DNA of 64,000 nt from Paralichthys olivaceus. Lineage: Eukaryota > Chordata > Actinopteri > Pleuronectiformes > Paralichthyidae. The position numbers and the translations under genes are program-made. This document shows positions 12,871-24,100 of the stretch, in pieces. How positions within the stretch are numbered: position 1 is the stretch's first letter; the number at the start of each line of letters is the position of its first letter. The stretch is taken from NCBI RefSeq assembly GCF_024713975.1, contig NC_091096.1, positions 20,868,458-20,932,457 of the forward strand. The letters run 5' to 3'. Under the pieces are notes generated by a model, which did no database searches, was not told where the DNA came from, and was given only the letters and a program-made list of their open reading frames with translations.

Positions 12871-13775
12871 TGCATCTCTTCATTGAAATCATACAGCTTC
12901 CTGCGAACCGTCAGGCTCACACCACATGCATACATCTCTACTGTCCTCTGCTGGATGACATTTGCTATTGAAAAAAACTTTTTCATGGGTGCATTAATGG
13001 GCGCTCCAGTTGTAGTTCACTAATACTATAGATGCTATAATAAATAATCCTAATTTGAAACATTGCTGATTTTGAGTTCTACACAGACGAGTGGTGCATT
13101 TAAGACTGTTGGCTGTAATGAAGGTAAATAATATCTTTAGACATTGCAATTCTTCAAAATGACCACTAGTTGAAGATGCATGGCAATAATTCAGCAGCAC
13201 AACTCCATTTATATCAAAAGGGAGATTAAGATATTAGGAAGAGTTGCCAAGAACTGTTCAACAACACAACCAGCAACAACCTTCAAAATGACCACACGAA
13301 CTGAATATAACAGTTATTATGGAGGTTAGAATTATAGATGTTCTGTGGTTTGCATTTTATTCAGCTACACTTAAAGAACTGGACACTCAGAGTAAGATAT
13401 TTAAAGTGAGTGGTGGTAAGAATTAGCGCACAAAGCTGCAGTGTGTTTGGAGAAAGCGTGTGACACATATACATATATTATTGCAAATGGTATGACATTT
13501 ATTTGCAATATATTTGCGATTTGTGGCAAGGACAGTAATATCTTAATATTTGACATTTCAATATATTTAATTATTTTTTACAGATTAAATGATAAAATCA
13601 CAAAAAATCTAAAACGACAACCAGTTTCCATTGTAGTGGACAGTTCCCTCCAGAAGGTGGCAGTAGCTAAACAGCGACCGCTGCATTAAAAGGACGTTGA
13701 AGAAGACGTCTCTCCTCTGTAGTCCTCTGCGGAGATAAGTGACCTCTGGTGCTAGCTGCTAGCCTCCTGAAAACC

Positions 13776-15814
13776 ATGGCTCCTCCAGTTGCTGTGTCGC
13801 CTCTGATCAAGGTTTGTGTTGTTAAATAAACTGTGAACAGTGGTTGCTCCTGTTTCACTGCACAACGATCATCCTTCAGTTTTCTAGCTGCGCAGCGCAG
13901 GCTAGCATGTTAACCAGGAGCTAGGAAGCATGCTAGCCAACTAGCTGTGTTTTAGCAGCGTCCAGGAGCTGTGCAGTCAAACGAGGGAAGACTTGTGTGT
14001 TGCCTTAGCTCCACAATAATACACGTGTTTATTATTCATGTGTTGTGCAAAGTGCACTGAAGGAAACTCAGCCGGACGCTGCTGTAAGCTACGTTGAGAA
14101 GCTGCCTCATTGAAGTGGCATAGCGGTAGCTGGTGGTCATAAACAGAAGTCATTGGACATAATGTACAATAAAACAATATGAGGTAATAATATCATTTCA
14201 TAAGGTTGATAACGTTCAGCTGAAGCTAACTGCTACCTTTAGCTGTAGCACGGTCCTATCTTTGCCTGCTACAGGTTGTTATATATGAACGACTTGTCGT
14301 AGATTGTGATTTTACTGAACCTTATTAAGTTCATTACCACTTTGGAAACACGTTTAATTCAACTTAATTCTGTGCACCTGATCACCTTTTCAATAAGTTC
14401 TTGCAGAACTACAATGCAGCTCAGTAATAAATGTAGCTGTGAATTAGGAAGCTATGCTAAGAAAATGTTTCAAAAACAGCAAAGTACTTCTAGATGCCTC
14501 TGTCCTTTAACTCTCTGATTGGAGGTTAATTTGAGATTTTAAGACTTCACTAATGTGTTCACTGATTTTTCCTCAATTACAGACAGCCAGGTATTCAGCT
14601 TTGATCGCTGGCATCATCTATGGCAAAAGGAGATATGGTACGTTATTCCAAATAGTCACCATGTGCATCTTTTATAGCCGGACATTCTGCACAACAAACA
14701 TGTTTAAAACACTTAAACCAATGATGTGTCAGATTGTTTAAAAAAAAAAAACTGTCCTGCAGCATGTCACATAAGAGGTGTTAGAGCTGTTAAGTCATTT
14801 AAGCTTATTATAGCTAACCTATATCAAGACATACATATCTTATTGGATGCAACTCAAGAGTACATTTACTTCAGATCATGTAACCAGATGTCATTTTGAG
14901 ATAGAAGGCAGGAAATTAGTTTCCCTTTGTAAACCTAACTTACCATCCATTATCTAATTTGCTCAGATAACCTGAAGCCCATCGCAGCTGAGGAGAGGAG
15001 GATCGAGGAGGAGGAGAAAAAGGTCCGCGAAGAGCAGGAGCGCATTGCCAAGCAACTAGCAGAAGGTAATCTCTTCAGCCTTATTCACTTATATATTAGT
15101 TCACTTAAGCCATTTTCAGACATGACCTCTGGAGAAAATCTGGAGAATTGGCTACTGACTTTACCCACAGTCTGCTTTTTGCACGTTGCACAACACAGCG
15201 GGAGGTCTTCTGCACAGACACGTTCACAACAGCATCAAACCCTCCATGTTTTTATTCAGGTGAGAGGTGGAGCAGCCGGCTGCAGCAGACAGAGGCAGGA
15301 AATGACGTATTAATTCCACTGCGGAGATCAAGTGATCATGTTTACAGAACCCCCGACACCATTGTCTGCTCTTATCACCACAAACTCTCTTGACAATTTC
15401 GTCACTGCTTTTTCACTGGGAGATATTAGTTTGTTTTTTCTATTTTTAATTTCTGCGTGTATCGACTGCTCTTGGATTTCTACAGACTTAGTACTAGGAG
15501 GCCAGGCGGATAAAGTCTGCAGATCGTCTCACCCGTGCATTTGCATTCATACATGCACCTCCTCCGCAGAAAATACGGAGGAACTGCAGAGTTCAGTGCA
15601 ATGTCTGAAAGCAGCTTAAGATATTCAGCTTCCTGTTTGCACACATACACGTGTATGATGCTCAGCTCATACAGGTTGATACAATAATAATATTGTACAG
15701 CTTACAATACAGCTGTTGTTACTACAGTCATGCTGTTAATGTCAAATTACAATTGTACTAACCTCAAATATTTCTTTCTTCCTTACAGCAAATGAAGATA
15801 CCATTCTGAAGTAA
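13776..15814 (+). CDS. atp5me: atp5me, mitochondrial ATP synthase subunit e (4 exons)
   Basis: Exons are 13776-13811, 14583-14637, 14967-15065 and 15789-15814; phases match and the product is 71 aa (human 69). Subunit e is a small inner-membrane protein of the Fo sector, needed for ATP synthase dimerisation and cristae shape. The protein begins MAPPVAVSPLIK, then TARYSALIAG and the GIIYGKRRYDNLKP segment, then a highly charged helix with runs of Glu, Lys and Arg, ending ANEDTILK. The N-terminal third is the single membrane segment with a GxxxG-like pattern (GIIYG). The ATG lies in a good context (AAACCATGG) with no earlier ATG in the likely leader. Donors GTTTGT, GTACGT and GTAATC are all usable. 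A second atp5me copy elsewhere in this genome cannot be excluded. Confidence 0.95.
15105..15619. mobile_element. 515 bp inverted-repeat element in atp5me intron 3
   Basis: The left end starts TTAAGCCATTTTCAGACATG. The reverse complement of the right end starts TTAAGCTGCTTTCAGACATT, so about 16 of 20 bases match as terminal inverted repeats, and each end carries TTAA. The interior resembles, from memory, a frequent teleost repeat (GAGAGGTGGAGCAGCCGGCT, AGGCGGATAAAGTCTGCAGA). There is no transposase, so this is a non-autonomous DNA element (MITE-like). It sits wholly inside intron 3 and does not disturb splice sites. Superfamily not assigned; TTAA ends would fit a piggyBac-type target. Confidence 0.7.
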
Positions 15815-16210
15815 AGCTGCATGAGGATGTCCACGTACATGTGCAATTTCCAACCTCTTCTCTTTCTGGAGTTGCGACGGCAAAGTCGGGTCACAAACAG
15901 TCATGTGTTGTGGATGTGTTTGCTGTTACCTTGAAGAATACAACACTTCTCTGGGTGGCCCGCAATTTTAAATTGACTTACATGTTATAAAACAAGGCTC
16001 TTGAACTCAGCATTGTAACACAACAGATGCTGCCTCATAAGTTATTTCATTCAATTTTGTAACAAAGCAATGCCATAGAAACACAAGTACATGACCACTG
16101 TAGTCTTTGTCTTTGTTTACTCACGTGTGACCTTTGAGTATAGTTGGTTTCCCCCCCACAAACTGTTACAGCACAGATGTAATATTTTAGTGATCACTTG
16201 TTGTTTTGCA

Positions 16211-16216
16211 ATTAAA
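16211..16216 (+). terminator. Probable atp5me poly(A) signal (ATTAAA)
   Basis: ATTAAA lies about 400 bp after the atp5me stop, following CTTGTTGTTTTGCA and followed by T-rich sequence. A canonical AATAAA occurs only further on at 16850-16855, beyond an inserted repeat. I infer the nearer variant signal is used, but either is possible. Confidence 0.4.
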
Positions 16217-16485
16217 ACTCGAGTCATAGTATAAAATAGTTGTTTTTCATTTGTCCTAATATTGGAACAACCAAAGAAGTTGTGATGCATGGTTCTCAGA
16301 TGATGCTCCTTTGTTTCCTACTTGAGACCTTTGTGGGTCTCACTTGAAATTTGATGGGTCTAATCTATTGCACTGACTACATTTGGTGCATTGTTGTAAT
16401 ATGAATATTCTCTCTAAGATGTCAAATAGTAATTCTTTAATAATTGAATGGGAAAAGCATTGTTTACCTCAACCTGAAATTCCTC

Positions 16486-16842
16486 TTAAAGGTACAGTGT
16501 GTAGAATTTTGTGATATCTAGTGTTTAAATTGCATGTTGCAGCTGAACACCCCTCACCTCACCCTCCCCTTCGAAAAGTGAAAAAGAAACTCAAAAGGTG
16601 TTTAGTTTGTCCAGTCTGGACTAATGGAAAAAACATGGCAGCCTCTGTAGAGAGGGTCCCCTCGATGTAAATATTAAGTATTTAAATATAAAGGGCCTTT
16701 TCTGGGGTAAAGAAAACTACAATTACAATACAATTAAATACAATTTAGATGAAACAAACTATTGAAAACATCATCAGGATTATTCTATATTAAATTTCTG
16801 CCAATATTCCTTTCACCTAAATCTTACGCACTGGACCTTTAA
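16486..16842. mobile_element. 357 bp TTAA-bounded inverted-repeat MITE
   Basis: The left terminus reads TTAAAGGTACAGTGTGTAGA. The reverse complement of the right terminus reads TTAAAGGTCCAGTGCGTAAG, so the ends are inverted repeats, 17 of 20 bases matching. No coding capacity is present. I recognise the terminal sequence as a very common percomorph repeat. A collapsed relative lies at 50657-50708. It sits just downstream of atp5me. Confidence 0.75.
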
Positions 16843-16855
16843 GGTTACAAATAAA

Positions 16856-18983
16856 GTTTTGTGATGTTTATTGTTTGACATAATGGTGAAAACTACAATC
16901 ACCCTGTTATTTCAGTACTTTATTTCTAGTAGGCAGTAATTTTTATCTGGAGAGATTAAGATGGACAGAATAGGTTTAGGGTTATTTTTTTTTATTAATG
17001 GTAAATAGTTCTATAACGGTAGAAGATATAATATAATTTCATGAGGTTATGTCAGTGTTTTGTCTAAAAAGACAAAAGTTTTTTTTTTTTTTGTGTGTGA
17101 AAATGTACATTTATGGACTGAACTACTCTAACTTTAGCAAATGATTTGTGAATGATTTCCCAAGCTGATTAGTTGGACAGTATGTTATGGAATGATCTTT
17201 TTCAGGCTTAATTTCAATCAGTATGTTGCAAAGAAGAAAAAATCAACTGACAGCTTCAGTCTGACAATCACTTCTTCTTGTCACGCAACGTGCCTCATTC
17301 TGTCCCATCAGCCTGTGAACTGATGTGGCTCGAGCTCAGACATGTTCACCCTGAACTCCTCCCCTGACGTTAAGCAAGTGTGTGTCTACAACAGCATCAT
17401 TTAAACCTGTCTTCTGTTTTCAGATTAGAGTTAATACTGTTGACTCGTCTTGTGTCTAGTTAATAGTTTGGACTTTGCTGAGCACAGGTCTCACTTAATA
17501 TCTTAAGTACAGGTTGTTGTTAGTTATTAGAACAACAACAATACCAAGGTCGACCAAAAATATACTGTAGATGGACTTCCAAGCTTCTCACCTTTACTTA
17601 GCTACTGTGGTACAAAACCAAAATATCCCCTGGAGACTGGTGATGGGAACTCGTCAGGGATTACTGTGATCTGCATGCAACTTTACACAAGCACACCACA
17701 ACAGTGACAGAAAAAAAAGTTTAAAAAAAAAAGGATTCACTTAATGAACATGTATCATAAAAAAGTACACGAAACAGACAGCTCCGATGCGGTTCTACAA
17801 AATTTGATTCTTCACATTTTGATGAAATGGAAGTTTGGTAAAAACATTTACGTTGGAAAAAAAAAATAGTTAGATTCATACTTGCATCCAAAGGAAAACC
17901 ACTTTTTACCTGTGAAATAAAGCTGCGTCCCACTTTTGGATCTCTCTGTACTCTGCTGATTATGAAGTGGTGTGAATTTCCTTGAACACACCTCAGCTGT
18001 TTGTTTCCTGTATATTCGGCGTGGGATTACAGGTCGGAGCTCTGGAAGCATTTATGGACAAGATGACAGAACATTACTTAACAAGTGTCATCAGGCAGTT
18101 ACACCGGAGAGTCTGCAGCTCACCTAACAGGACTGAGTTCATTACTCTGCGCTGCTCTGCAGGCTATTTTGGCCAAATGTTGCTTTTTTCCACTTGTGGT
18201 GATTGTCAGTGAAAATGCACCTTTTTCTTGCCAGTTATGTCAGAGTATTTTTTTATCTGAATATGTAAGGATTTGGAAAACTAAACATTTGTACAACTTA
18301 TGTTTTCACCCAAATAAAAAGTAAAAAATCGGAAAATCCTATATACTTTGATGCGCTTACAGTCACTTTCCCATTAATCAGAGTTCAAATCAAAATCTAT
18401 CAATAATAAAAGTGAGGTTGATCATTTTTGTCCCCAGTTATTAAGGCCAGTTGTAAATATTATGAAGCATAATAACAGGAATTCTCTGCACAGTCATCTT
18501 TGCAGTGTTCTTTCTGGAATAATATTGTTTTTCAAAGTTTTGGGAACTTTATCTGAAGATGGACAAAAAAACCCAGAAAGAAGATGGCTGGATTATGGAC
18601 GAAACAACACCCCAGATTTATCATAAAATCATATCACAGTCTGTCATTCACCCTGTATTTACATTATTTTCTCACTAGTGTGACTCAGTTTGTCTGTACT
18701 TTTAACACTTGTTCCTATAATAAGGTTCCCATGTGACCTTAGTTCCCAAAATACAATTGCTCCACATAAAAACCTTTGCTGTGGACATGTGACTTGAGGC
18801 TCAGGACACCTCTTCACCCCCCCGGGGCCATTATACATCATTGACAACAATTACATAAAGCCTATGCTGAGGGTTCATCTGCTTATAACAGAGGATTTTG
18901 TTAACTGGATTAGCGGTAGATTTAAACTCTGCATTTAGATTCAAGAAGTGAAAATAAATCAGCAAGCTTGTCTGTGCATCGTG
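16856..18983. other. Intergenic region between atp5me and rbp4l
   Basis: About 2.1 kb without a supportable gene. It contains T-runs around 17080 and A-runs around 17708-17733. The longest open frames (near 17980-18320 plus, 17720-18050 minus) show no recognisable protein and no splice context. The proximal rbp4l promoter should lie at its right end. Confidence 0.55.
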
Positions 18984-18990
18984 TATAAAA
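18984..18990 (+). promoter_or_regulatory. rbp4l TATA box
   Basis: TATAAAA lies about 90 bases before the donor of the leader exon, which puts the likely transcription start near 19013-19020. A GGATTA motif at 18907-18912, the core recognised by OTX/CRX homeodomain factors, sits about 75 bases upstream of the TATA box. That fits photoreceptor expression of purpurin but is inference. Confidence 0.65.
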
Positions 18991-19014
18991 GACTGGGACA
19001 CCGTCTGCTCACCA

Positions 19015-19076
19015 CAGCTCAGACACTGCAACAGCTCTGCACTGAAAACCTCCTGCTGCTTCAATCTACACCTCAG
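19015..19076 (+). other. rbp4l non-coding leader exon (approximate start)
   Basis: A short 5'-UTR exon beginning about 30 bases after the TATA box and ending in CACCTCAG at 19076, before a strong GTAGGT donor. A 129 bp intron follows, and the acceptor TTTGTCTAG ends at 19205, two bases before the start codon at 19207. The 3' boundary is firm; the 5' boundary is inferred. Confidence 0.6.
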
Positions 19077-19206
19077 GTAGGTACATGCTGCTTTGAGGGG
19101 ACCTACCCATCTTTTTACAGTAGAGGTGCTTAAGTGCCGTTTTGATTGAGATTCGTGCAGCTGTAAATCAGAATCATAATTTGATCAACTTGGGTTTTTG
19201 TCTAGA

Positions 19207-20497
19207 ATGGACTTCCAAATGTTTGCCGTGGCGATGCTGTTCCTGGCCTGTGTCGAGCAGAGCCTGGCCTCCTGCGTGGTGGACAGCTTCACAGTCAAAG
19301 AGGACTTCGACCCCGTTAGAGTGAGTACACTCTTTAAGGAATACATATCATTCCATAAATAGAAGGTTACACGACAAGTATGGTAAACTAATCCAACCTC
19401 CATATAAACCAGGATATCATCTGCAGACAATGAAATAGCGTTGTGCATTGCATTCACACAAGCACAAAAGAGACTTGTGTGGCAAATAAAATGATCTATT
19501 GATTTTTGGACGTTTTTTACTTGTCTCGACAGTACGCTGGAAAATGGTACGCTCTGCAGAAGAAAGATCCCGAGGGTTTGTTCCTGCAGGACAACATCTC
19601 AGCTGAATACACTGTTGGAGACGATGGGTCCATGGTGGCCTCCTCCAGGGGCAGAGTCACTCTCTTTGGGTGGGTCACTGTGATTTTTAGAAATCGCTTT
19701 GAAAAAACTCTTTAGTAGCAGTTTGATAGATTAAGTATATGATATATTCCTGCTTACACGTGACATATCTTTCTCTGCTTGAAATCCAGGTTCTGGGTTG
19801 TGTGCGCAGACATGGCTGCTCAGTACTCCGTGCCCGATCCCGTTACCCCCGGCAAGATGTTCATGAACTACCAGGGACTGGCCAGCTACCTGTCCAGTGG
19901 CGGTGAGCCTCCTCAGGTGCACTTATCCTCTAGCTCCCTGTCACCCACAACTGAGACTAACTTCTGGTTCTCGTGCTCTTACAGGTGACAACTACTGGGT
20001 CATTGACACCGACTATGACAACTACGCCATCACTTACGCCTGCCGCACCCAGAAGGAGGATGGAAGCTGCGAGGACGGCTACTCCCTGGTCTTCTCCCGC
20101 AACCCCCGTGGCCTCTCCCCACCCATCCAGAGAGTCGTTCGCCAAAAGCAGGAGGAGGTCTGCATGGCCGGACAGTTCCAGCCTGTGCTGCAGTCCGGTA
20201 CGTACTCAGTCTTTCACATTCAGCTTCACAGATCGTGAAGCGTTGGCCAGGGGTTACTTGAATTTGAAGGGAATAGCTGATGCTCTGGATTGTAACATTA
20301 GAAGTAAATAACACTGCTGACTTTTTAAAAGAGTGTGTATTCTTAACTTTAAATTTAGAAAAAGGAGGACAAATAGGTCATCTAGATTTTCCCTGTTGAT
20401 ATTTTAGTCTTAACTTTTAGGATACATTTTTAAAGCTCTGTGTAACATGTAAACTCATCTATCACTTGTTCTTCTATTCTTAACAGGAGCTTGCTAA
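19207..20497 (+). CDS. rbp4l: rbp4l, purpurin (retinol-binding lipocalin), 5 coding exons
   Basis: Coding exons are 19207-19320, 19533-19669, 19790-19902, 19985-20197 and 20487-20497, giving 195 aa. Purpurin is a secreted RBP4-like lipocalin of photoreceptors that binds retinol and heparan sulphate and promotes retinal cell survival. A signal peptide of about 22 residues ends at QSLAS. Lipocalin motif 1 (AGKWY, G41-W43), motif 2 (DTDYDNYA, T130-D131-Y132) and motif 3 (SRNPRG) are present, with cysteines at 23, 89, 141, 150, 181 and 195. The stretch [15 protein letters not shown] and the C-terminus QPVLQSGAC match fish purpurin as I recall it rather than RBP4. The last exon encodes only three residues and the stop. 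The gene converges on idua. Confidence 0.95.
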
Positions 20498-20789
20498 ATT
20501 GGACCTAAGCTGGAGTTTATTGAACTTGCTTCATTTCCATGGTTTGATCATCCTGCTCTGACGACAGAGCTCCTCTCAGAGATGCGAAGAGGAGAATAAT
20601 CCTGTTCTAATTAGCACAGAAGAGAACTATCTCATAACTTCAGTGAAAATGTTCAATTAATTATTCTGCCAAAAACTGAAATATACTTCCAAGTGTAATC
20701 AAATGAAAACTATTAGCGGTTGAGTGAATGTGAAGATAGAATCAACTGTGATGTGTAACTGCACTGCTTTATCCATCTGTATTGGTGAC

Positions 20790-20795
20790 AATAAA
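20790..20795 (+). terminator. rbp4l poly(A) signal
   Basis: AATAAA about 290 bases after the rbp4l stop, followed by a TG/T-rich tract (TTTTGTACAG, CTTGTGTTTG). Cleavage is expected near 20815. Confidence 0.75.
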
Positions 20796-21044
20796 TTTTG
20801 TACAGTAACTTGCTCTTTTCCTTGTGTTTGTAAAAACAACTGTGTTAGAAAACTGACAATGATAATCCAACTTTTAATTATCTACATATAACATATAAAA
20901 ATCTTTGACATTTCAAGTATACAAAATAGAATTTATATAAAAAATACAGATAAGAAAAGATCATGAATGCATCTATTGTTGTTCTGATGGGAACAGTTTA
21001 TGTAACAGTGTGATCAGATTACTCATCTCATTGTCTACTGACAT

Positions 21045-21050
21045 TTTATT
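21045..21050 (-). terminator. idua poly(A) signal
   Basis: TTTATT on the plus strand reads AATAAA on the minus strand, about 125 bases after the idua stop. With rbp4l cleavage near 20815 this leaves only about 200 bp between the two convergent transcripts. Confidence 0.6.
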
Positions 21051-21172
21051 ATCTATTTTTCATTTTATACCACTGATGAAACAAGTGACACTGTATAGAA
21101 AGTATCAACAGTAAAATCTGATTTAAACCCTGCATTTATCAAGGTGTCACATCACCGGGGTCTAAAGCTCCT

Positions 21173-24100
21173 CTAATACTTCTCTGGCAGTGAATACGAC
21201 CCAGGCCGTCCCCAGTAGTCCACAGCTCGCACTCGGTACAGACCGCTGACTTCTAGGTCCACTACAGAACACACCGTGTTTTTAAGATGTTATTTCTATA
21301 ACACAATGCTGCTGATTATCATCACTTGTTTAAAACCTCAGAGGAATTCTCACCTGGTGAAAAGACGTATGAAGTAAAGATGGTGTCCTGTGTATTAATC
21401 CTGCTGAAGTTCTTGTTGTCTGAAGAGAATTCAACTTCAAAAGTCTTGATGCATCTGCACATATGAGGACAGGAGAATGAATGAATGGAGTAATGCATGA
21501 TGACTTCTATATTATGTGGACATTTTCACTGAATTTCAACATCATGACAGAGGGATTCAATCTACTGAGTTCCTTCATAATTTCTTGGATTGGCAGATAC
21601 ATGCATAGTGAAATCATTGGTTTTGTGAACTTACTTGGAATCAACACAGTGATCAGACCAGATGATCAGAACTTGGCCTTTGGTGATTCTGATGAAGCGT
21701 AATCCATTAACCTGATCACACATTGAGTCAGATAGAATCAGGCTTTGAGATACAGGATGTTAATGTCTTTCACTTAGTTCAGAGACTTGAGAAAATCAGA
21801 CACAGAAACATCCACAGCCACACAGTAAAAATAATAATAATAATAACAACCTTATTTGTAAAGCACTTATCTAAACAAGTTTACAAAGTACTTCACACAA
21901 ATCCATGGCAAAAAATGAATAAATAAAACTAAAATAAAAGCTACTCAGTTCAGTTCAAGTGCCAAATCATAACACAATAAGGTCAAGACCTTAAAATTTA
22001 AGTGACAAACACTGGCACAGATGACAAAGACAAAAGGTCAGACTGAACTGGTGCACTCAGAGTTGTTCTGAGTTCACACTGCTTGTGTGTTGTTGGTACT
22101 GACCTGGTCGGGCAGAGCTTTGGGCCGAGCACAAACGTGGATGAGGAGAACGGAGGGCACGGACAGTTTGGCTTTTAGAGTCAGAGTGTCGCCTGCAGGA
22201 ATCTCCCAGGGTCCATCAACATGAGGGTCCTGACATGATGACACCTCATCAGTGAGTCAAACAACTCAACTCAAACATGTTAGAGAGGAGAAGCAGCCTG
22301 TGCCTGTGAGACTCTGTAATTTCAATCAATCAACCACCCTCCATCACTTATAGACATGTTATTACAGTACAGTGTTTAATGCAGTGGTCCCCAAACTTTT
22401 CAGCCCACAACCCTCAAATGGCAGTCATTTCTTAATTGTATTAGATTTCTGAAAATCATCCTTTGACCTTCGTACTGTGTCTCGCTACCCCCCAGGGGTT
22501 TAGGAACTACTAGTGTGATGGGTGTAAACAGCATAATGTTTCATCAAATGAATGTATAATATGTGGTGTACACCATATAAGCAATTTTACTGCTTTATTC
22601 GAACGTTGGTTGTTTTGTTTTTGCACTCAACCTGCATGACAAACAACCAAGCATAATAACTGTGTGAGTCCAATCCTCCTGTTTACCTCCAGCCCCCTGA
22701 GCCGTCTGAACTGTTCTGCTGTGGGATAGTCGGGGCTGCCCATGCTCTGCCACAGCTGGTACGGGTTGGTCATGTTGTTGTCGATGTAATATGTGACATA
22801 CGCAAGACCTGGATACACACAACACACACAACACGCAGCACTGAAGTGAATCGCTCACATACAGAAACAACGTCCTGCAAGATTTTAGTTATTAGAACAA
22901 TATTTTGATATGATAACTTAAAGCCAACAGTCTTTTGTTAAACGCACCCTTTTGTGCTTCCAGTCCTGTCAGTGACACGGTGACATCATCAGTGTCGGTG
23001 GAGGTGCGGTTGTCGTCACTGTTGTAGACCAGCGCTGCCGCCTGCCAGCTGTCTGAGCCGCCTGGCATCACAGGCTTGTGGCTGCTGGCGAGAATTCCCA
23101 CTGTGCTGTTGCTGGTTCCTGCTGCGTTCAGAACCTGAGCCAAGACCTGGGTCTCTCCTGAATGTTATAACACACACAGGGCTGTTACCATGAGACTGGT
23201 ACACACGAAGGAGCAACACCCTGGGAGAGCAGAGCTTTAGCTACACTGGGTCTACTTGTGAAAATCCACACATCATCCACCACACCTCAATCATACATTT
23301 CCTCATAAAACCCTTGAGTGTCACCTAGTAAAGCCAGCAGGCCCATGACAGTGAGGACAGGCTTCCTGATGAGCTGGACGTGAGGCGGCTGGGTGTTGTT
23401 GACCTGGAATCGTGCCGTCAGCGTGCGCTGAGTGAAGGGGTGCGGGTGGTAGCTGAGGAAAGCGTTGTCGTTGCTCAGCAGGGTGTAGTTGATGGTGCTG
23501 TTAGGGTCTGACAGCAGCAGATCCTGGTGCTGGTTTATCACCTGATGAAGGGAGCAGGACAGAGGACTGGTTAGACTTAACTTATGTTTCCATTTCATTA
23601 AATATTTACAGAGAAATACATGATGTCTTCAGTCACAGCACCTTTATCTGTTTAATCTGAAGAATCAAAGACTTCATATTGAACCACATGAGCAAACACT
23701 GACACCAAATCTCTGTGAAAGGCTCATATTGGCAGATTCTTATTCATCAACTGATAAATTGGTTGAGCTCTAGTCATAGCGTGAGTAATCATCTTCTCAA
23801 ATGTGTTTAAATAAATTATTTCCTCTTCCTTTTTCATCTGCATTTGTTTGTCTGTTTTAGCAGGAATACACAAAAACTAGAAGACAAATTACCATGAAGC
23901 TTGTTGGAAGGAGGTGGGATGTGTCAGGGAAGAACTCATTAAACATTGAGGATCCGGATCAGAAGGCAGATCCAGGCATGTTTTTTCACTTTATTTAACA
24001 TTGTGAGATATGATCTATTTTTTAACATTTCTGTTGATTTATCAGAGAGTAACTCATGGATCTTCATGAAACAAATCAGACATTTTTATGGGACTAATAC

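Noticed and set aside
17982-18324. Overlapping plus-strand open frames of 76-79 codons upstream of rbp4l
   Set aside because: No recognisable protein, no splice context and no conserved start. Their length is within chance expectation for this composition.
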